A DNA stretch of 37,133 bases from Micromonospora globispora (GTDB lineage: Bacteria; Actinomycetota; Actinomycetes; Mycobacteriales; Micromonosporaceae). This document shows positions 1-8,352 of this stretch, in pieces. Position 1 is the stretch's first letter; each line of letters opens with the position of its first letter. The position numbers and the translations under genes were made by a program. Where the stretch lies: contig NZ_QGGF01000244.1 of assembly GCF_003857015.1 (NCBI RefSeq), positions 1 through 37,133 on the forward strand, read 5' to 3'. Below the pieces are notes generated by a model. That model was given only the letters and a program-made list of their open reading frames with translations, had not been told where the DNA came from and did not search any database.

Positions 1-120
1 GCCGTCGCCCATGCGCTCAACCGCCGACCGCGGAGAACTCTCGGCTGGAAGACACCAGCCGAAGCCCTCGACGAACACCTACGATCGCTCCAACAACCTC
101 GTGTTGCGACGACCGGTTGA
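1..120 (+). CDS. IS30-family transposase, C-terminal fragment
   Basis: The first forward frame is open from the window edge to a TGA at 118-120 and encodes 39 residues. It carries the block RPRRTLGWKTPAEALDEHL, which is the typical end of IS30-family DDE transposases (an RPRKTLGWKTPAE-like motif followed by a short helix). Only this tail is inside the window. The sequence around the stop codon, up to about 127, probably also serves as the right terminal repeat, because the neighbouring IS3 reading frame resumes at 128. The family assignment rests on this one motif and the position. Confidence 0.72.
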   Translation, partial: AVAHALNRRPRRTLGWKTPAEALDEHLRSLQQPRVATTG

Positions 121-127
121 ATCCGCC

Positions 128-730
128 TTGCGATCCGCGGTCCGAATGGAAGATCGCGCCCTTGCCGGTCAGGCCCCGGCCGGCGGCCAGGGCGATCGCG
201 TCGCAGGCCAGCTCAGCGCGCGTGTGCTCGGCCATCGCGTGCCCGACGACCTCGCGGGTGTGCAGGTCGATGACGGTGGCCAGATACAGCCAGCCCTCCT
301 CGGTGGGCAGGTAGGTGATGTCACCGACCAGCTTCTCGCCGGGCGCGGCGGCGGTGAAGTCCCGGCCGAGTAGATCCGGCGCCGGTGGCGCGATCACATC
401 CTGGCGGGTCAGCGACCGGCGTCGCCGGCGGGTGAAGCTCACGATCCCGCGCTGGCGCATGATCCGCTCGACCTTCTTGCGGTTGACCCGCCGGCCGCGC
501 CGGCGCAGCTCGACCGTCACGCGCGGGGACCCATAGGCCTGCTTGTGCGCCGCGTGGATCGCGGTGATCTCCGCAGCGAGCGCGTCCTCGGCCTGTTCAC
601 GCTGCTCGCGGGCCTGGGCGGCGTCCAGCCACTCGTAGAAGCCCTGGCGGCGCACCCGCAGGACTCGGCACAGCCGCGTGACGCCGTAGGTGGCGCGCTC
701 GGCGGAGATGAAACGGTAGCGGCTGGTCAA
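128..730 (-). pseudogene. IS3-family transposase OrfB, truncated by an IS30 insertion
   Basis: This is the integrase-like catalytic subunit of an IS3-family transposase. The frame starts at a TTG (730-728) and shows the expected HTH_21 region (YGSPRVTVELRRRG) followed by the rve/DDE core. The first catalytic Asp is in GDITYLPT and the second in HSDRGSQ. Homology ends immediately after HSDRGSQ at position 128. The next residues are read from the IS30-type end until a stop at 17-19, so the last third, including the catalytic Glu, is missing. The TTG start overlaps the TGA of orfA in the -1 frame, with GGAG eight bases upstream, so either re-initiation or -1 frameshifting could have joined the two. 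Confidence 0.85.
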
Positions 731-1026
731 TGCCCCATCTCCTTCGCAAAATATTGGGCGGCCTTGCGGAGAATGTCCTTCTCCAGCTCCAGTTCCCGCA
801 CCCGCGCGCGAAGTTTGCGCAGCTCGTCCCGCTCAGATGAGGTCAGCTCCGGCTCCGCGGACCGGCCGCCAGCCTCCCTACGCTCCTCGGCGCGGACCCA
901 GCCACGCAGCGTTTCATGGTTGACGCCCAGATCACGGGCAATCTGCCGCAACGGCGAGTCCGACGAACGGACCAACGCCACCGCGTCCTTACGGAACTGC
1001 TCGGTGTACTGCGAGGGACGTGCCAC
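727..1026 (-). CDS. IS3-family transposase OrfA
   Basis: This 99-residue protein is of normal length for IS3 OrfA. An N-terminal helix-turn-helix (QYTEQFRKDAVALV, then IARDLGVNHETLRGWV) binds the element ends. A C-terminal leucine-zipper-like coiled coil (ELRKLRARVRELELEKDILRKAA) mediates pairing with OrfB. The C-terminus overlaps orfB in the -1 frame, as is usual. OrfA itself looks intact, but with OrfB cut the element should not be able to move by itself. Confidence 0.88.
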   Translation of the reverse strand: MARPSQYTEQFRKDAVALVRSSDSPLRQIARDLGVNHETLRGWVRAEERREAGGRSAEPELTSSERDELRKLRARVRELELEKDILRKAAQYFAKEMGH

Positions 1027-1154
1027 CAGGACATCCTTCCTCCTGGCTCTCCTGCCAGGGATCAGGGTATCCGGCCCGAAGGGGGAAGCTCACCGTTCTC
1101 TGGGCCTCGGTCCGCCGCGTCGTGGCCCCGCGCTCGGCGCCTGCATTGCTTTCG

Positions 1155-2372
1155 TCAGGACAGCCGCTCGAACACCATGGCCATGCCCTGGCCACCGCCT
1201 ACGCACATCGTCTCTAGCCCGAACCGGAGGTCGCGCTCCTGGAGGGAGTGGATCAGGGTGGTCGCGATCCGTGCCCCTGTCATGCCGAACGGATGCCCGA
1301 TCGCTATTGCGCCGCCGTTGACGTTCAGCTTGTCCTCGTCGATGCCGAGCCTGCGGGCAGACGGAATCACCTGGGCGGCGAATGCTTCGTTAACCTCGAC
1401 CAGGTCGATGTCATCGACCGTCAGACCGGCGCGGGTGAGCGCCCGCTGGGACGCCTCGACGGGGCCTAGGCCCATGATCTCGGGAGAGAGCGCGGAGACG
1501 CCGGTGCTCACGATCCGCGCGAGCGGCGTGATGCCCAGGGCGGACGCCTTGACGTCGGACATCACGACGACGGCGGCAGCGCCGTCGTTCAGCGGGCACG
1601 CGTTGCCCGCGGTCACTGTGCCGTCCGGCCGGAACGCCGGCTTGAGGCTCGCGAGTGCATCGGCAGTGGTTCCCGGCCGCGGGCAGTCGTCGGCAGCGAC
1701 CAGGGTGCCGTCAGGCAGTCGGACCGGCGTGATGTCGCGTTCCCAGAAACCCTCGGCGATCGCCTTCTCGGCCCGGTTCTGGCTGAGGAGCGCGTAGGCA
1801 TCCTGCTCCTCGCGGGTAACGCCCTCGAGCTGTGCCACGTTCTCCGCCGTCTGCCCCATGACGGCGTAGATATCGGGAAGCGACCCGTGCTGGCGCGGGT
1901 CCGACCACTGCGCGGATCCGCTGGCCAGCTGCGCGGTCCGAACCCGGGCGTCGTCGAAGAGCGGGTTCTCGTTCCCGCCGTCCCAGTCCGCGCTGCCCCG
2001 CGAGAAGCGGCTGGCGGTCTCGACGCCTGCAACCAGGAGGGCGTCGCCCTCCCCCGACTTGATTGCGTGGAAGGCCATCCGAAGCGCCTGCAGGCTGGAG
2101 GCACAGAACCGATTGACGGTCGTGCCGGGCAGATAGTCCATGTCGCTCAGGACCGCGACGACCCTCGCCAGGTTGTTGCCCGACTCGCCGGCCGGCTGTC
2201 CGCAGCCCAGGATGAGGTCCTCTATGTCGCTCGGGTTGAGCGCCGGCACCTTCGCTAGGGCGGCCGCGACCATCTGGGCGGTGAGGTCGTCGGGGCGGAG
2301 GCCCTTCAGTGCTCCCTTAAACGCGCGTCCGATGGGCGAACGTGCGGTCGCGACGATCACGGCCTCAGGCAT
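1155..2372 (-). CDS. Thiolase (acetyl-CoA C-acyltransferase/acetyltransferase)
   Basis: The 405-residue protein has the usual length of thiolases. The acyl-accepting Cys is C90 in NRFCASSLQ, the catalytic His is H360 in GHPFGMTGAR, and the second Cys is C390 in CVGGGQG, so all three active residues are present. AAGGAG lies seven bases before the ATG. The gene is last in the operon that begins at 8332, 48 bases after the SBP-like gene. With acetoacetyl-CoA synthetase in the same operon, its likely job is thiolysis of acetoacetyl-CoA to two acetyl-CoA, finishing the breakdown of acetoacetate released by FAH-type hydrolysis. A beta-oxidation role on a longer side-chain acyl-CoA is also possible, since chain-length preference cannot be read from sequence. 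Confidence 0.9.
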   Translation of the reverse strand: MPEAVIVATARSPIGRAFKGALKGLRPDDLTAQMVAAALAKVPALNPSDIEDLILGCGQPAGESGNNLARVVAVLSDMDYLPGTTVNRFCASSLQALRMAFHAIKSGEGDALLVAGVETASRFSRGSADWDGGNENPLFDDARVRTAQLASGSAQWSDPRQHGSLPDIYAVMGQTAENVAQLEGVTREEQDAYALLSQNRAEKAIAEGFWERDITPVRLPDGTLVAADDCPRPGTTADALASLKPAFRPDGTVTAGNACPLNDGAAAVVVMSDVKASALGITPLARIVSTGVSALSPEIMGLGPVEASQRALTRAGLTVDDIDLVEVNEAFAAQVIPSARRLGIDEDKLNVNGGAIAIGHPFGMTGARIATTLIHSLQERDLRFGLETMCVGGGQGMAMVFERLS

Positions 2373-2420
2373 GGGGACTCCTTGGTTGGTGGGGTGAACG
2401 ACTTAGGTGGACTGCCGCCG

Positions 2421-3299
2421 TCAGGCGCACTCCGCGAGAGCCGTCAGGACGGGGTGGCCGGCGAGGACCAGGTCAGCCGGGGCCGGGGCCCCCGCGATCC
2501 TCATCGACATCCTGTAGCGAAGATCGGTCAGCACAGCGAGGCCGCGGACCGTGGCCCGCAGAGTCGGCGGGTTGGTGCGCTTTGCGGACTCAATGGCGCT
2601 CGGGCCGTGGCCGGCAGCGGTGAGCCGTGCTGCGACCGCATCGTGCGGCGTGTCACTGATCCAATGGCGTGCCCGCTCAAGCGCCACCAGATAACAACGG
2701 ATCGCTTCAGAGTGCTCGTCCACGTGGTCCCGGCGGGCGACGAGGCCGAGCCCGGGGTAGTCCGGCTCAAGGCCGGTTGTGCGCATGAGTTCCCTCATGC
2801 CCCTCTGGACACCCGCTTCATCGAGTGGGGGTGCGACAAGAGTGAGGTCGGCTTGCCCGGCGAGCAGCGCGTCGTACCGTTCCCGCACGCCACCGATCTC
2901 GAGCGCCTCGTAACCGCCCCTCGGCCAGCCAAGTCGCTCCATCATCGCGTAGGCGACGATCGCGAAGCCATTCGTCGCTGCATCCACGGCCAGGCGTGGG
3001 CGGCTGGTGTCGCTGAGCGCAGCCAACCCCGGGCGCAGCACCAGGGCGAGATCCGTGGTGGTCTCCAGCTGGGCAATCTGGACGATGGCCGATCCCGTCG
3101 CGTTCCAGGCGAGCAGGTTGTCCGTGCTGGTGATGGCGACGTCGACCCGGCCCTGATCGAGGTCGGCCCGTTGGGCCTTCGACGACGTCGTGAGGACGTC
3201 GATGACCTCGACGCCTTCGGCCTCGTAGTAGCCCAAGCTCCAGGCGACCGTGCAGAGGGCGGGTACGACGAATACCGACTGCCGCACCGTCGCTGTCAT
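2421..3299 (-). CDS. SsuA/NMT1-like substrate-binding-fold protein without signal peptide
   Basis: The start is taken as the ATG at 3299, which overlaps the TGA of the preceding FAH gene (ATGA). The 292-residue product resembles type II periplasmic binding proteins of the SsuA/NMT1 group: GYYEAEGVEVIDVL near the N-terminus, then a segment (VDVAITSTDNLLAW) that matches the usual ligand-pocket loop. There is no signal peptide and no lipobox, and no ABC permease or ATPase lies in this operon. It therefore probably acts in the cytoplasm, as a binding protein or as an enzyme built on this fold (some decarboxylases and other enzymes use it). Tight coupling to the hydrolase suggests a role on the same metabolite. 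Function unknown. Confidence 0.72.
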   Translation of the reverse strand: MTATVRQSVFVVPALCTVAWSLGYYEAEGVEVIDVLTTSSKAQRADLDQGRVDVAITSTDNLLAWNATGSAIVQIAQLETTTDLALVLRPGLAALSDTSRPRLAVDAATNGFAIVAYAMMERLGWPRGGYEALEIGGVRERYDALLAGQADLTLVAPPLDEAGVQRGMRELMRTTGLEPDYPGLGLVARRDHVDEHSEAIRCYLVALERARHWISDTPHDAVAARLTAAGHGPSAIESAKRTNPPTLRATVRGLAVLTDLRYRMSMRIAGAPAPADLVLAGHPVLTALAECA

Positions 3300-4261
3300 G
3301 CCAGGCTGCCCTCTGCGACGCACCTCGTCCGTTGCGACCCCAGCCCGTCGATCTCGCACTCCATCACATCGCCCGGTCGGAGGTAGCGGCCGAAGTGGGA
3401 GCCGTTGCCCGGCGGGGAGCCGGTGATGATCATGTCGCCGGGCTGCAGTTCGACGAACCGAGAGAGGTACGCGATCAGCTCGGCCGGGCCGAAGACCATG
3501 TCCCCGGTGTTGCTCTCCTGCATGGTCTCGCCGTTGAGACGGAGCCGGATGCCCAGGTCCAACGGGTCAGGCACGAACGCCGCTGGGACGAGCCACGGCC
3601 CAGTGGGGAAGAACGTCGGGAAGTTCTTCGCACGCAGCCAGTCGGTGCCCATCATCGGCATGTCGGTCCGCGGGACGAGGCTCCGCGTGGTCAGGTCGTT
3701 GCAGATGGTGTAGCCGGCGACGTGCTCCATCGCCTGCTCAACCGGGATGTGTCGGGCCCTCTTGCCGATCACAACTCCCAGCTCCAGCTCCCAGTCATGG
3801 TCATCCCAGCCGGAAGGGAGAACGACGTCGTCGAACGCGCCGCTGATGGCGGACGAGGCACCGGTCCAGATGTAGGGCTCGCCGTTTGCGCGGCGGTCGT
3901 CGATGTCCGCGGCCGCCTGCGCCGCTCGCTCCTCAGGCGTCGCGCCTGAGAACCCGAGCCCATGGGCGATGGCCATCTGGATGATGTGCTGGCGGTAGTT
4001 CGCTCCCGCGGCGAACAGCTGACCGGGCGGCTGGATGGGCGGCCGTACGACGAGCGACTCGCCAATCGTGCCCCGGGTCGGCGGATGCTCCGCCGCAGCG
4101 GCCAGCGCCGGGAAGGCCGTCTCCCAGTCGGCCAGCATCTCGAGGACGGAGGCGTAGGGCAGATAGTCGCGTACGTCGTACACCACGTCCCCAACCACCT
4201 GGCCTGGGAAGTTGCCGGAGCCGGCATCGAAGGTGCCGAGCGCGAACCATGGCCGAGTCAT
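3296..4261 (-). CDS. Fumarylacetoacetate hydrolase (FAH) family protein
   Basis: The start is the ATG at 4261 (MTRPWFALGTFD), with AAGGA about eight bases upstream; a longer frame up to 4300 has no comparable site. The 321-residue protein has the FAH fold: FAAGANYRQHI near residue 83, then metal ligands E158 and E160 in DWELELGVVIG and D189 in ICNDLTTR, and GDMIITGSPPGNG near the C-terminus. Family members hydrolyse C-C bonds of acylpyruvates or decarboxylate/isomerise oxo-acids with Mg2+ or Mn2+. It sits 38 bases after the thioesterase gene and overlaps the SBP-like gene by four bases. The exact substrate is unknown. It is distinct from the true fumarylacetoacetase at 23685 and from the FAH protein at 7304. 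Confidence 0.87.
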   Translation of the reverse strand: MTRPWFALGTFDAGSGNFPGQVVGDVVYDVRDYLPYASVLEMLADWETAFPALAAAAEHPPTRGTIGESLVVRPPIQPPGQLFAAGANYRQHIIQMAIAHGLGFSGATPEERAAQAAADIDDRRANGEPYIWTGASSAISGAFDDVVLPSGWDDHDWELELGVVIGKRARHIPVEQAMEHVAGYTICNDLTTRSLVPRTDMPMMGTDWLRAKNFPTFFPTGPWLVPAAFVPDPLDLGIRLRLNGETMQESNTGDMVFGPAELIAYLSRFVELQPGDMIITGSPPGNGSHFGRYLRPGDVMECEIDGLGSQRTRCVAEGSLA

Positions 4262-4299
4262 CTTTACGTCCTTTCTCACGGCATTCCGGAGCCGGCGCA

Positions 4300-4710
4300 T
4301 CAGCCCGGCGGCTTCGGAAGCAGCGCACCCTTGCCCCGGTACTCGGCCACCAGTCGTTCGCCAGAGCGAACGCTCACGTCCACCAGCGACTGCCGGCGCG
4401 TTGTGTGTCGGACCTGCGCTTCGGCGATGAGCACCTCGCCGACCCGGGCGGGCGAGAAATAGACGATCGAGGCGTCCGCCGTCGCCGTCCCGGGCATCAG
4501 ACTGTTGGCGGCAAGGGCGAATGCTGTGTCCGCCAGGAAGTACACGATGCCCCCGTGGCAGATCCCGTGGCCGTTGGCGGCGGTCGGCGCGACCGTCATC
4601 CTGGCTACGGCCGCGCCGTTCGTTGCTGACACGATCTCGACCCCCAACGCTTCGACACTCTGGTCATCGCTCACCATGTCGCGGACGAACTCGTCGATCA
4701 CCAGCATCAT
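4300..4710 (-). CDS. PaaI-type hotdog-fold acyl-CoA thioesterase
   Basis: The 136-residue protein matches PaaI (hydroxyphenylacetyl-CoA thioesterase) in length and layout. NGHGICHGGIVYFLADTAFALAAN spans residues 46-69, with the conserved HGG and an Asp at position 61, the PaaI catalytic residue. Two consecutive ATG codons (4710 and 4707) could start it. It follows the acetoacetyl-CoA synthetase gene by six bases. PaaI enzymes free CoA from dead-end aryl-acyl-CoA esters, and here it may rescue CoA from misacylated products of the neighbouring ligase. There is no PaaABCDE ring-epoxidase cluster in the window, so a phenylacetyl-CoA pathway is not implied. Confidence 0.88.
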   Translation of the reverse strand: MMLVIDEFVRDMVSDDQSVEALGVEIVSATNGAAVARMTVAPTAANGHGICHGGIVYFLADTAFALAANSLMPGTATADASIVYFSPARVGEVLIAEAQVRHTTRRQSLVDVSVRSGERLVAEYRGKGALLPKPPG

Positions 4711-4716
4711 GGACCG

Positions 4717-6684
4717 TCACACCCTTACAGGCGGAGCAACAAGGTCAGAGATCTCCTGGAGCGCCCCGAAGTTGTCGACGACCCCCGGATCGACGACCTC
4801 TTCCAGAGCAGCGCCCTGGAAGAGGCGCTTGACCGGGACCTCGAGCTTCTTCCCAGTCCGGGTGTGGGGAATAGCGGAGACCGGGATGATCGTGTCCGGA
4901 ACGTACCGGGGCGACAACGCAGCGCGGATGGCGTTGCGCACGGTGTTGGTCGCCGCCTCGGCGGTGACCCCGTCGGCGAGCTGGACGAAGAGCGGCATGA
5001 AGTAGCCCTCGCCCTGCTCGACGCCCACGACGAGTGCTTCGCGCACCTCGTCGAGCGCTTCCACGACCCGGTAGAGGTCGGCCGGCCCCAACCGGACACC
5101 GTTGCGGTTGAGCGTCGAGTCGGAGCGGCCAAGGATGACCGAGCTGCCGTCGTGGTCGAACTCGACGAGGTCGCCGTGGCGCCACACACCGGGATAGGTG
5201 GAGAAGTAGCTCTCCCGGTAACGCGAGCCGTCGGGGTCGTTCCAAAAGTAGAGCGGCATCGAGGGCATCGGCTTGGTGACCACCAGCTCGCCCGCGGCGC
5301 CGACGACAGGCTCACCGGCTTCGTTCCACGCCTCCGCGGACACGGCGAGCGCCGGCAGCTGGAGCCGGCCGGCGCGGACCGGCTCGCCCGGCGCACCGCC
5401 GAGGAAGATGCCGGCCACGTCCGTGCCGCCGCTCGTCGAGGCCAACCAGACCTCACCGACCGAGTCGTACACCCATTGGTAGCCCTCTGGGCTGAGCGGC
5501 GAACCGGTCACCTGGACCATGCGGAGGTTCGACAGGTCGTGGGACTTGCCCGGCGCGAGTTCCGCCCGCAGGCACGCGTGCACGTATGCCGCTCCCAGGC
5601 CGAGCGTGCAGACGGCCTCGTCGGCCGAGACCTGCCAGACGCGGTCGAGGTCCGGAAACGCAGGGTTGCCGTCGAGCAGCACGATGGTCGCGCCCCGCAA
5701 CAGGCCGGACACCAACATGTTCCAGACCACCCAGCTGGTGCTCCCCACGATGAGAAGCTTCTGCCCAGGCTGGAGGTCAGCGTGGAGGGTCAGCGTCTTG
5801 AGGTGCTCGAGCACGACGCCGCCGTGCCCGTGCACGATGCCCTTCGGCACACCGGTGGTCCCCGAGGAGAACAGCACCCACAGGGGGTCGCTGAACAACA
5901 CGCGGTCGGTGACCCAGGCGGCCTCGTCCGCCATGACATCGGCCCACGAGTGGGTCTGGACGGATGAGCCGGGAAGGGCCGCCGTGCTGCCGACCCAAAC
6001 CACTCGCTTCACCGACGGCAGATCCGCGACCACGTCGGCGAGGACGCCGCTGCGGTCCACCACGCGGCCGTTGTAGTCGTAGGCGGCGGTGGCAAGGAGC
6101 ACCTTCGGCTCGAGCTGGCGCAGTCGGGCGACGATCGCCTCAACGCCGAACTCCGGCGCGACGACCGACCAGATCGCCCCCAGCGATGCGGCGGCCAGGA
6201 GGCCGACGACCGCCTCGGCGCGGTTGGGAAGGACAGCGGCGACACGGTCGCCCTTCGTGATCCCGTGCCGACGCAGGAACGCGGCCAGGACGCCGACCTG
6301 CTGCCGGAGCTCGGCCCAGCTGAGCACGGTCCTAGCGCCGTTCTCGGCGATCGCAACGATGGCGTCGCCGTCGCGATCAGGCCCCAGCGCGATGTCAGCG
6401 TAGTTGACCGATGCAGCGGGAAACCACTGTGCACCGGGCATCGAGTCGGGTGCGCCGGCACCGCCGGTCAGGGACCCGAGGTCGATGCCGGCGTACTCGG
6501 CGAACGCGCGCCAGAACCGCTCGACATCGTCGACCGACCACTTCCACAGGTCCCGATAGCTAGCGACGTCGTCCGGCCCGGTGTAGCCGGCGTCCTGCAG
6601 CCAACTGCAGAACCGGGCGAACTCCAACGAGCGCACGCGTGCGTCGTCGGGGGCCCAGAGGACGTCGCCCACCTGAAGCGTCAC
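4717..6684 (-). CDS. Acetoacetyl-CoA synthetase (acetoacetate-CoA ligase)
   Basis: The start is the GTG at 6684, overlapping the TGA of the cupin gene (GTGA), which gives 655 residues, the usual size for this enzyme. An open frame reaches 6834, but the extra 50 residues lie inside the cupin gene and look non-coding. ANL-superfamily signatures are present: the P-loop LFSSGTTGVPKGIVHGHGG, the A8 hinge GRSDSTLNRNGVRLG, and the catalytic Lys in RTGKKLEVPVKRLF. The FSSGTTGVPKGIVHGHGG/LEHLK form and the N-terminal LWKWSVDDVERFW segment point to acetoacetyl-CoA synthetase rather than acetyl-CoA synthetase. It would activate acetoacetate released by FAH-type hydrolysis, which the thiolase three genes downstream would then split. 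Confidence 0.9.
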   Translation of the reverse strand: MTLQVGDVLWAPDDARVRSLEFARFCSWLQDAGYTGPDDVASYRDLWKWSVDDVERFWRAFAEYAGIDLGSLTGGAGAPDSMPGAQWFPAASVNYADIALGPDRDGDAIVAIAENGARTVLSWAELRQQVGVLAAFLRRHGITKGDRVAAVLPNRAEAVVGLLAAASLGAIWSVVAPEFGVEAIVARLRQLEPKVLLATAAYDYNGRVVDRSGVLADVVADLPSVKRVVWVGSTAALPGSSVQTHSWADVMADEAAWVTDRVLFSDPLWVLFSSGTTGVPKGIVHGHGGVVLEHLKTLTLHADLQPGQKLLIVGSTSWVVWNMLVSGLLRGATIVLLDGNPAFPDLDRVWQVSADEAVCTLGLGAAYVHACLRAELAPGKSHDLSNLRMVQVTGSPLSPEGYQWVYDSVGEVWLASTSGGTDVAGIFLGGAPGEPVRAGRLQLPALAVSAEAWNEAGEPVVGAAGELVVTKPMPSMPLYFWNDPDGSRYRESYFSTYPGVWRHGDLVEFDHDGSSVILGRSDSTLNRNGVRLGPADLYRVVEALDEVREALVVGVEQGEGYFMPLFVQLADGVTAEAATNTVRNAIRAALSPRYVPDTIIPVSAIPHTRTGKKLEVPVKRLFQGAALEEVVDPGVVDNFGALQEISDLVAPPVRV

Positions 6685-7307
6685 GACGCCTGACCCGCCA
6701 GATCCGCTGACGTTACCGGAACCGGCGGCGCGCCGATCAACACGAACGCCATCCGGCACGGCTTGTCCGAGCGGTTGGCCCAGGCGTGCGACGTGCCGCG
6801 CTGGACTACCACGTCGCCCGCCGTCAGCAGGCACTCGTCGTCGTCGAGCATCAGCCAGATCTCGCCCTCGAGGACGATCCCGTAGTCGATGGAGTCGGTC
6901 TTGTGAAACCAGAAATGCTTGTCCTCGCTGTGGGAAGCACCGGCACGCGCGGCGTTACCACCGATCTCCGCGAAAAGAGCAGACTTGCCGGCGTCGGTGT
7001 AGGCCGAGTCCGGCGGGAAGTCCGCGATGCGGAAGATGGTGGCCCGGACGTCGGGATGCATCGGGATCACCGTGTCGGCGGAGCCGTTGTCCTGCTCACC
7101 CGCGTTGGAGATCGGGCCAGGCTCGGTGTACCAGATTTGAGCGGCGCCGAATCCAGCCACGCTGGGCGAGCTGTGCCGGTTCGGCGAGACACCGTCACTG
7201 ACGATGTACGAGCGGCCGTGCTCGTCGGTGCCCGTCACCACGCGGCGCACGACACCCGTCCGGTCCGATCCGTGCCCGTTCAGCGAGTTTCCGTTCACGT
7301 TGCTCAC
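6681..7307 (-). CDS. Single-domain cupin protein
   Basis: The start is the GTG at 7307, overlapping the stop of the upstream FAH gene (GTGA), giving 208 residues. The C-terminal half is a cupin barrel. Motif 1 runs from H131/H135 to E147 (HFWFHKTDSIDYGIVLEGE), and motif 2 is GDVVVQRGTSHAWAN with H174. Metal ligands are therefore plausible, though motif 1 lacks the tight HxH pair. The first 80 residues are less ordered and have a short Asn/Gly-rich start. Cupins of this type in aromatic operons may be isomerases, small dioxygenases or metabolite sensors. Position between an FAH hydrolase and the acetoacetate ligase suggests a metabolic role, not proven. Confidence 0.82.
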   Translation of the reverse strand: MSNVNGNSLNGHGSDRTGVVRRVVTGTDEHGRSYIVSDGVSPNRHSSPSVAGFGAAQIWYTEPGPISNAGEQDNGSADTVIPMHPDVRATIFRIADFPPDSAYTDAGKSALFAEIGGNAARAGASHSEDKHFWFHKTDSIDYGIVLEGEIWLMLDDDECLLTAGDVVVQRGTSHAWANRSDKPCRMAFVLIGAPPVPVTSADLAGQAS

Positions 7308-8332
7308 GCCACCGGCTCCTTGCCGTCGTTGGTCTTCCAGGGGTACGGCTTCTCCTGCGGCCACCACGGAGCGACTTCGGGCTCGCCGATGATTGTCTTG
7401 AGCACGCCGATCTTGTCCAGCTGCAGCTCGAGCACGTCGCCGGGCTGGAGCTTGCGGTCAATCTCCAGACCGGAGCCGTTGCCGAGCGTGCCGGTCGCGA
7501 TCAGGTCGCCCGGCTGGACGTTGTCGGAAACCGAGACCCAGGCAACCAGCTCGGCCGGCGGGAAGATCCCACCTTCGGCAGTGCAGTTGGAGATGAGCTC
7601 GCCGTTGAGGCGCACCGAACCGTTGAGGTCCGCCAGCGACGGGATCTCGTCGGCCGTGACGATCCAGGGGCCGATGCCGAACGCGAAGTCCTTCGACTTC
7701 TGCGGCCCCATGCCCATCACCATCTCGTTGGGCTGCACGTCGCGGGCCGAGAAGTCGTTGAAGATCGTGTAGCCGAAGATCCGGCTCTCGGCCTCCTTCG
7801 GCGTCAGGTTGTGGCCGGGGCTGCCCACGATGATGCCGATCTCCAGCTCCCAGTCCATGAAGCTGGTGTACGACGGGTAGGGCACGACCTCCCCGTGGCC
7901 GTAGCTCATGCTCGGCGAGCCCTTGAAGTAGGGCGGGGTCTTGAAGATCTGCGGGGCGGGCAGACTGCCACCCACCTTCTCGGAGAAGTGCTGCATGTGG
8001 ATGGGGTAGGTGAGGCTGTCCCGGATCACCGGGCAGTCGACCGCGACGGTCCACGAGACGCTCTCGATGTCGAGGCTCGCGTCGTCAGCGCCGGCAAGGG
8101 CCAGCTGCGCGGTCTCCCTGAAAAGTTCACCCGCGGCAATCGCCTGGGACATGCTCGACGGGAAGATCGTCCGCCCGATCCGGGTCGCAGCGTCCGCGCT
8201 GGCGCCACGACCCCGCAGGACGGCCGCGTAGGCGCGGGCGAGGTCGACGACGCGGCCCTCCTCCTCGAGCACCGCCACGATGCGCGGCTGGTCACCGTCT
8301 GGGGCGGCGACCTTGATGCGTCCGAACTTCAT
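7304..8332 (-). CDS. Fumarylacetoacetate hydrolase (FAH) family protein, first gene of the operon
   Basis: This 342-residue protein starts at the ATG 8332, with GGAGGGG five to eight bases upstream. FAH-fold marks are H115 in HMQHFSEK, E162 and E164 in DWELEIGIIVG, D193 in FNDFSARD, KDFAFGIGPW, and GDLIATGTLGNGSG at the C-terminus. The layout is closest to long FAH proteins annotated as 2-keto-4-pentenoate hydratase/fumarylacetoacetase-like. It heads the seven-gene operon running down to 1155, and its start lies 20 bases downstream of operator-like site A. It may cleave an acylpyruvate-like ring-fission product to give acetoacetate for the downstream ligase. That assignment is inference from context. 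Confidence 0.88.
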   Translation of the reverse strand: MKFGRIKVAAPDGDQPRIVAVLEEEGRVVDLARAYAAVLRGRGASADAATRIGRTIFPSSMSQAIAAGELFRETAQLALAGADDASLDIESVSWTVAVDCPVIRDSLTYPIHMQHFSEKVGGSLPAPQIFKTPPYFKGSPSMSYGHGEVVPYPSYTSFMDWELEIGIIVGSPGHNLTPKEAESRIFGYTIFNDFSARDVQPNEMVMGMGPQKSKDFAFGIGPWIVTADEIPSLADLNGSVRLNGELISNCTAEGGIFPPAELVAWVSVSDNVQPGDLIATGTLGNGSGLEIDRKLQPGDVLELQLDKIGVLKTIIGEPEVAPWWPQEKPYPWKTNDGKEPVA

Positions 8333-8352
8333 TGTTCCCCTCCATCCGATGC

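Larger units (their letters stand above)
128..1092 (-). mobile_element. IS3-family insertion sequence, interrupted by an IS30-type element
   Basis: The orfA/orfB pair of an IS3-family element lies on the minus strand. Its orfB coding sequence stops matching at 127/128, directly beside the IS30-type end, so the rest of orfB and the other IS end should lie beyond the IS30 element, outside the window. The orfA-proximal end is not certain. A plausible tip is the minus-strand TGAGCTTCCCCC beginning at 1092, about 65 bases before the orfA start, but no matching partner end is in view. The element sits just downstream of the thiolase gene and marks the left border of the catabolic cluster. Confidence 0.7.

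Noticed and set aside
3296..8332. A phenylacetyl-CoA (paa) pathway suggested by the PaaI-type thioesterase
   Set aside because: No ring-epoxidase subunits, PaaK ligase or PaaZ/PaaG genes are in the window. PaaI-like thioesterases occur widely in other operons.
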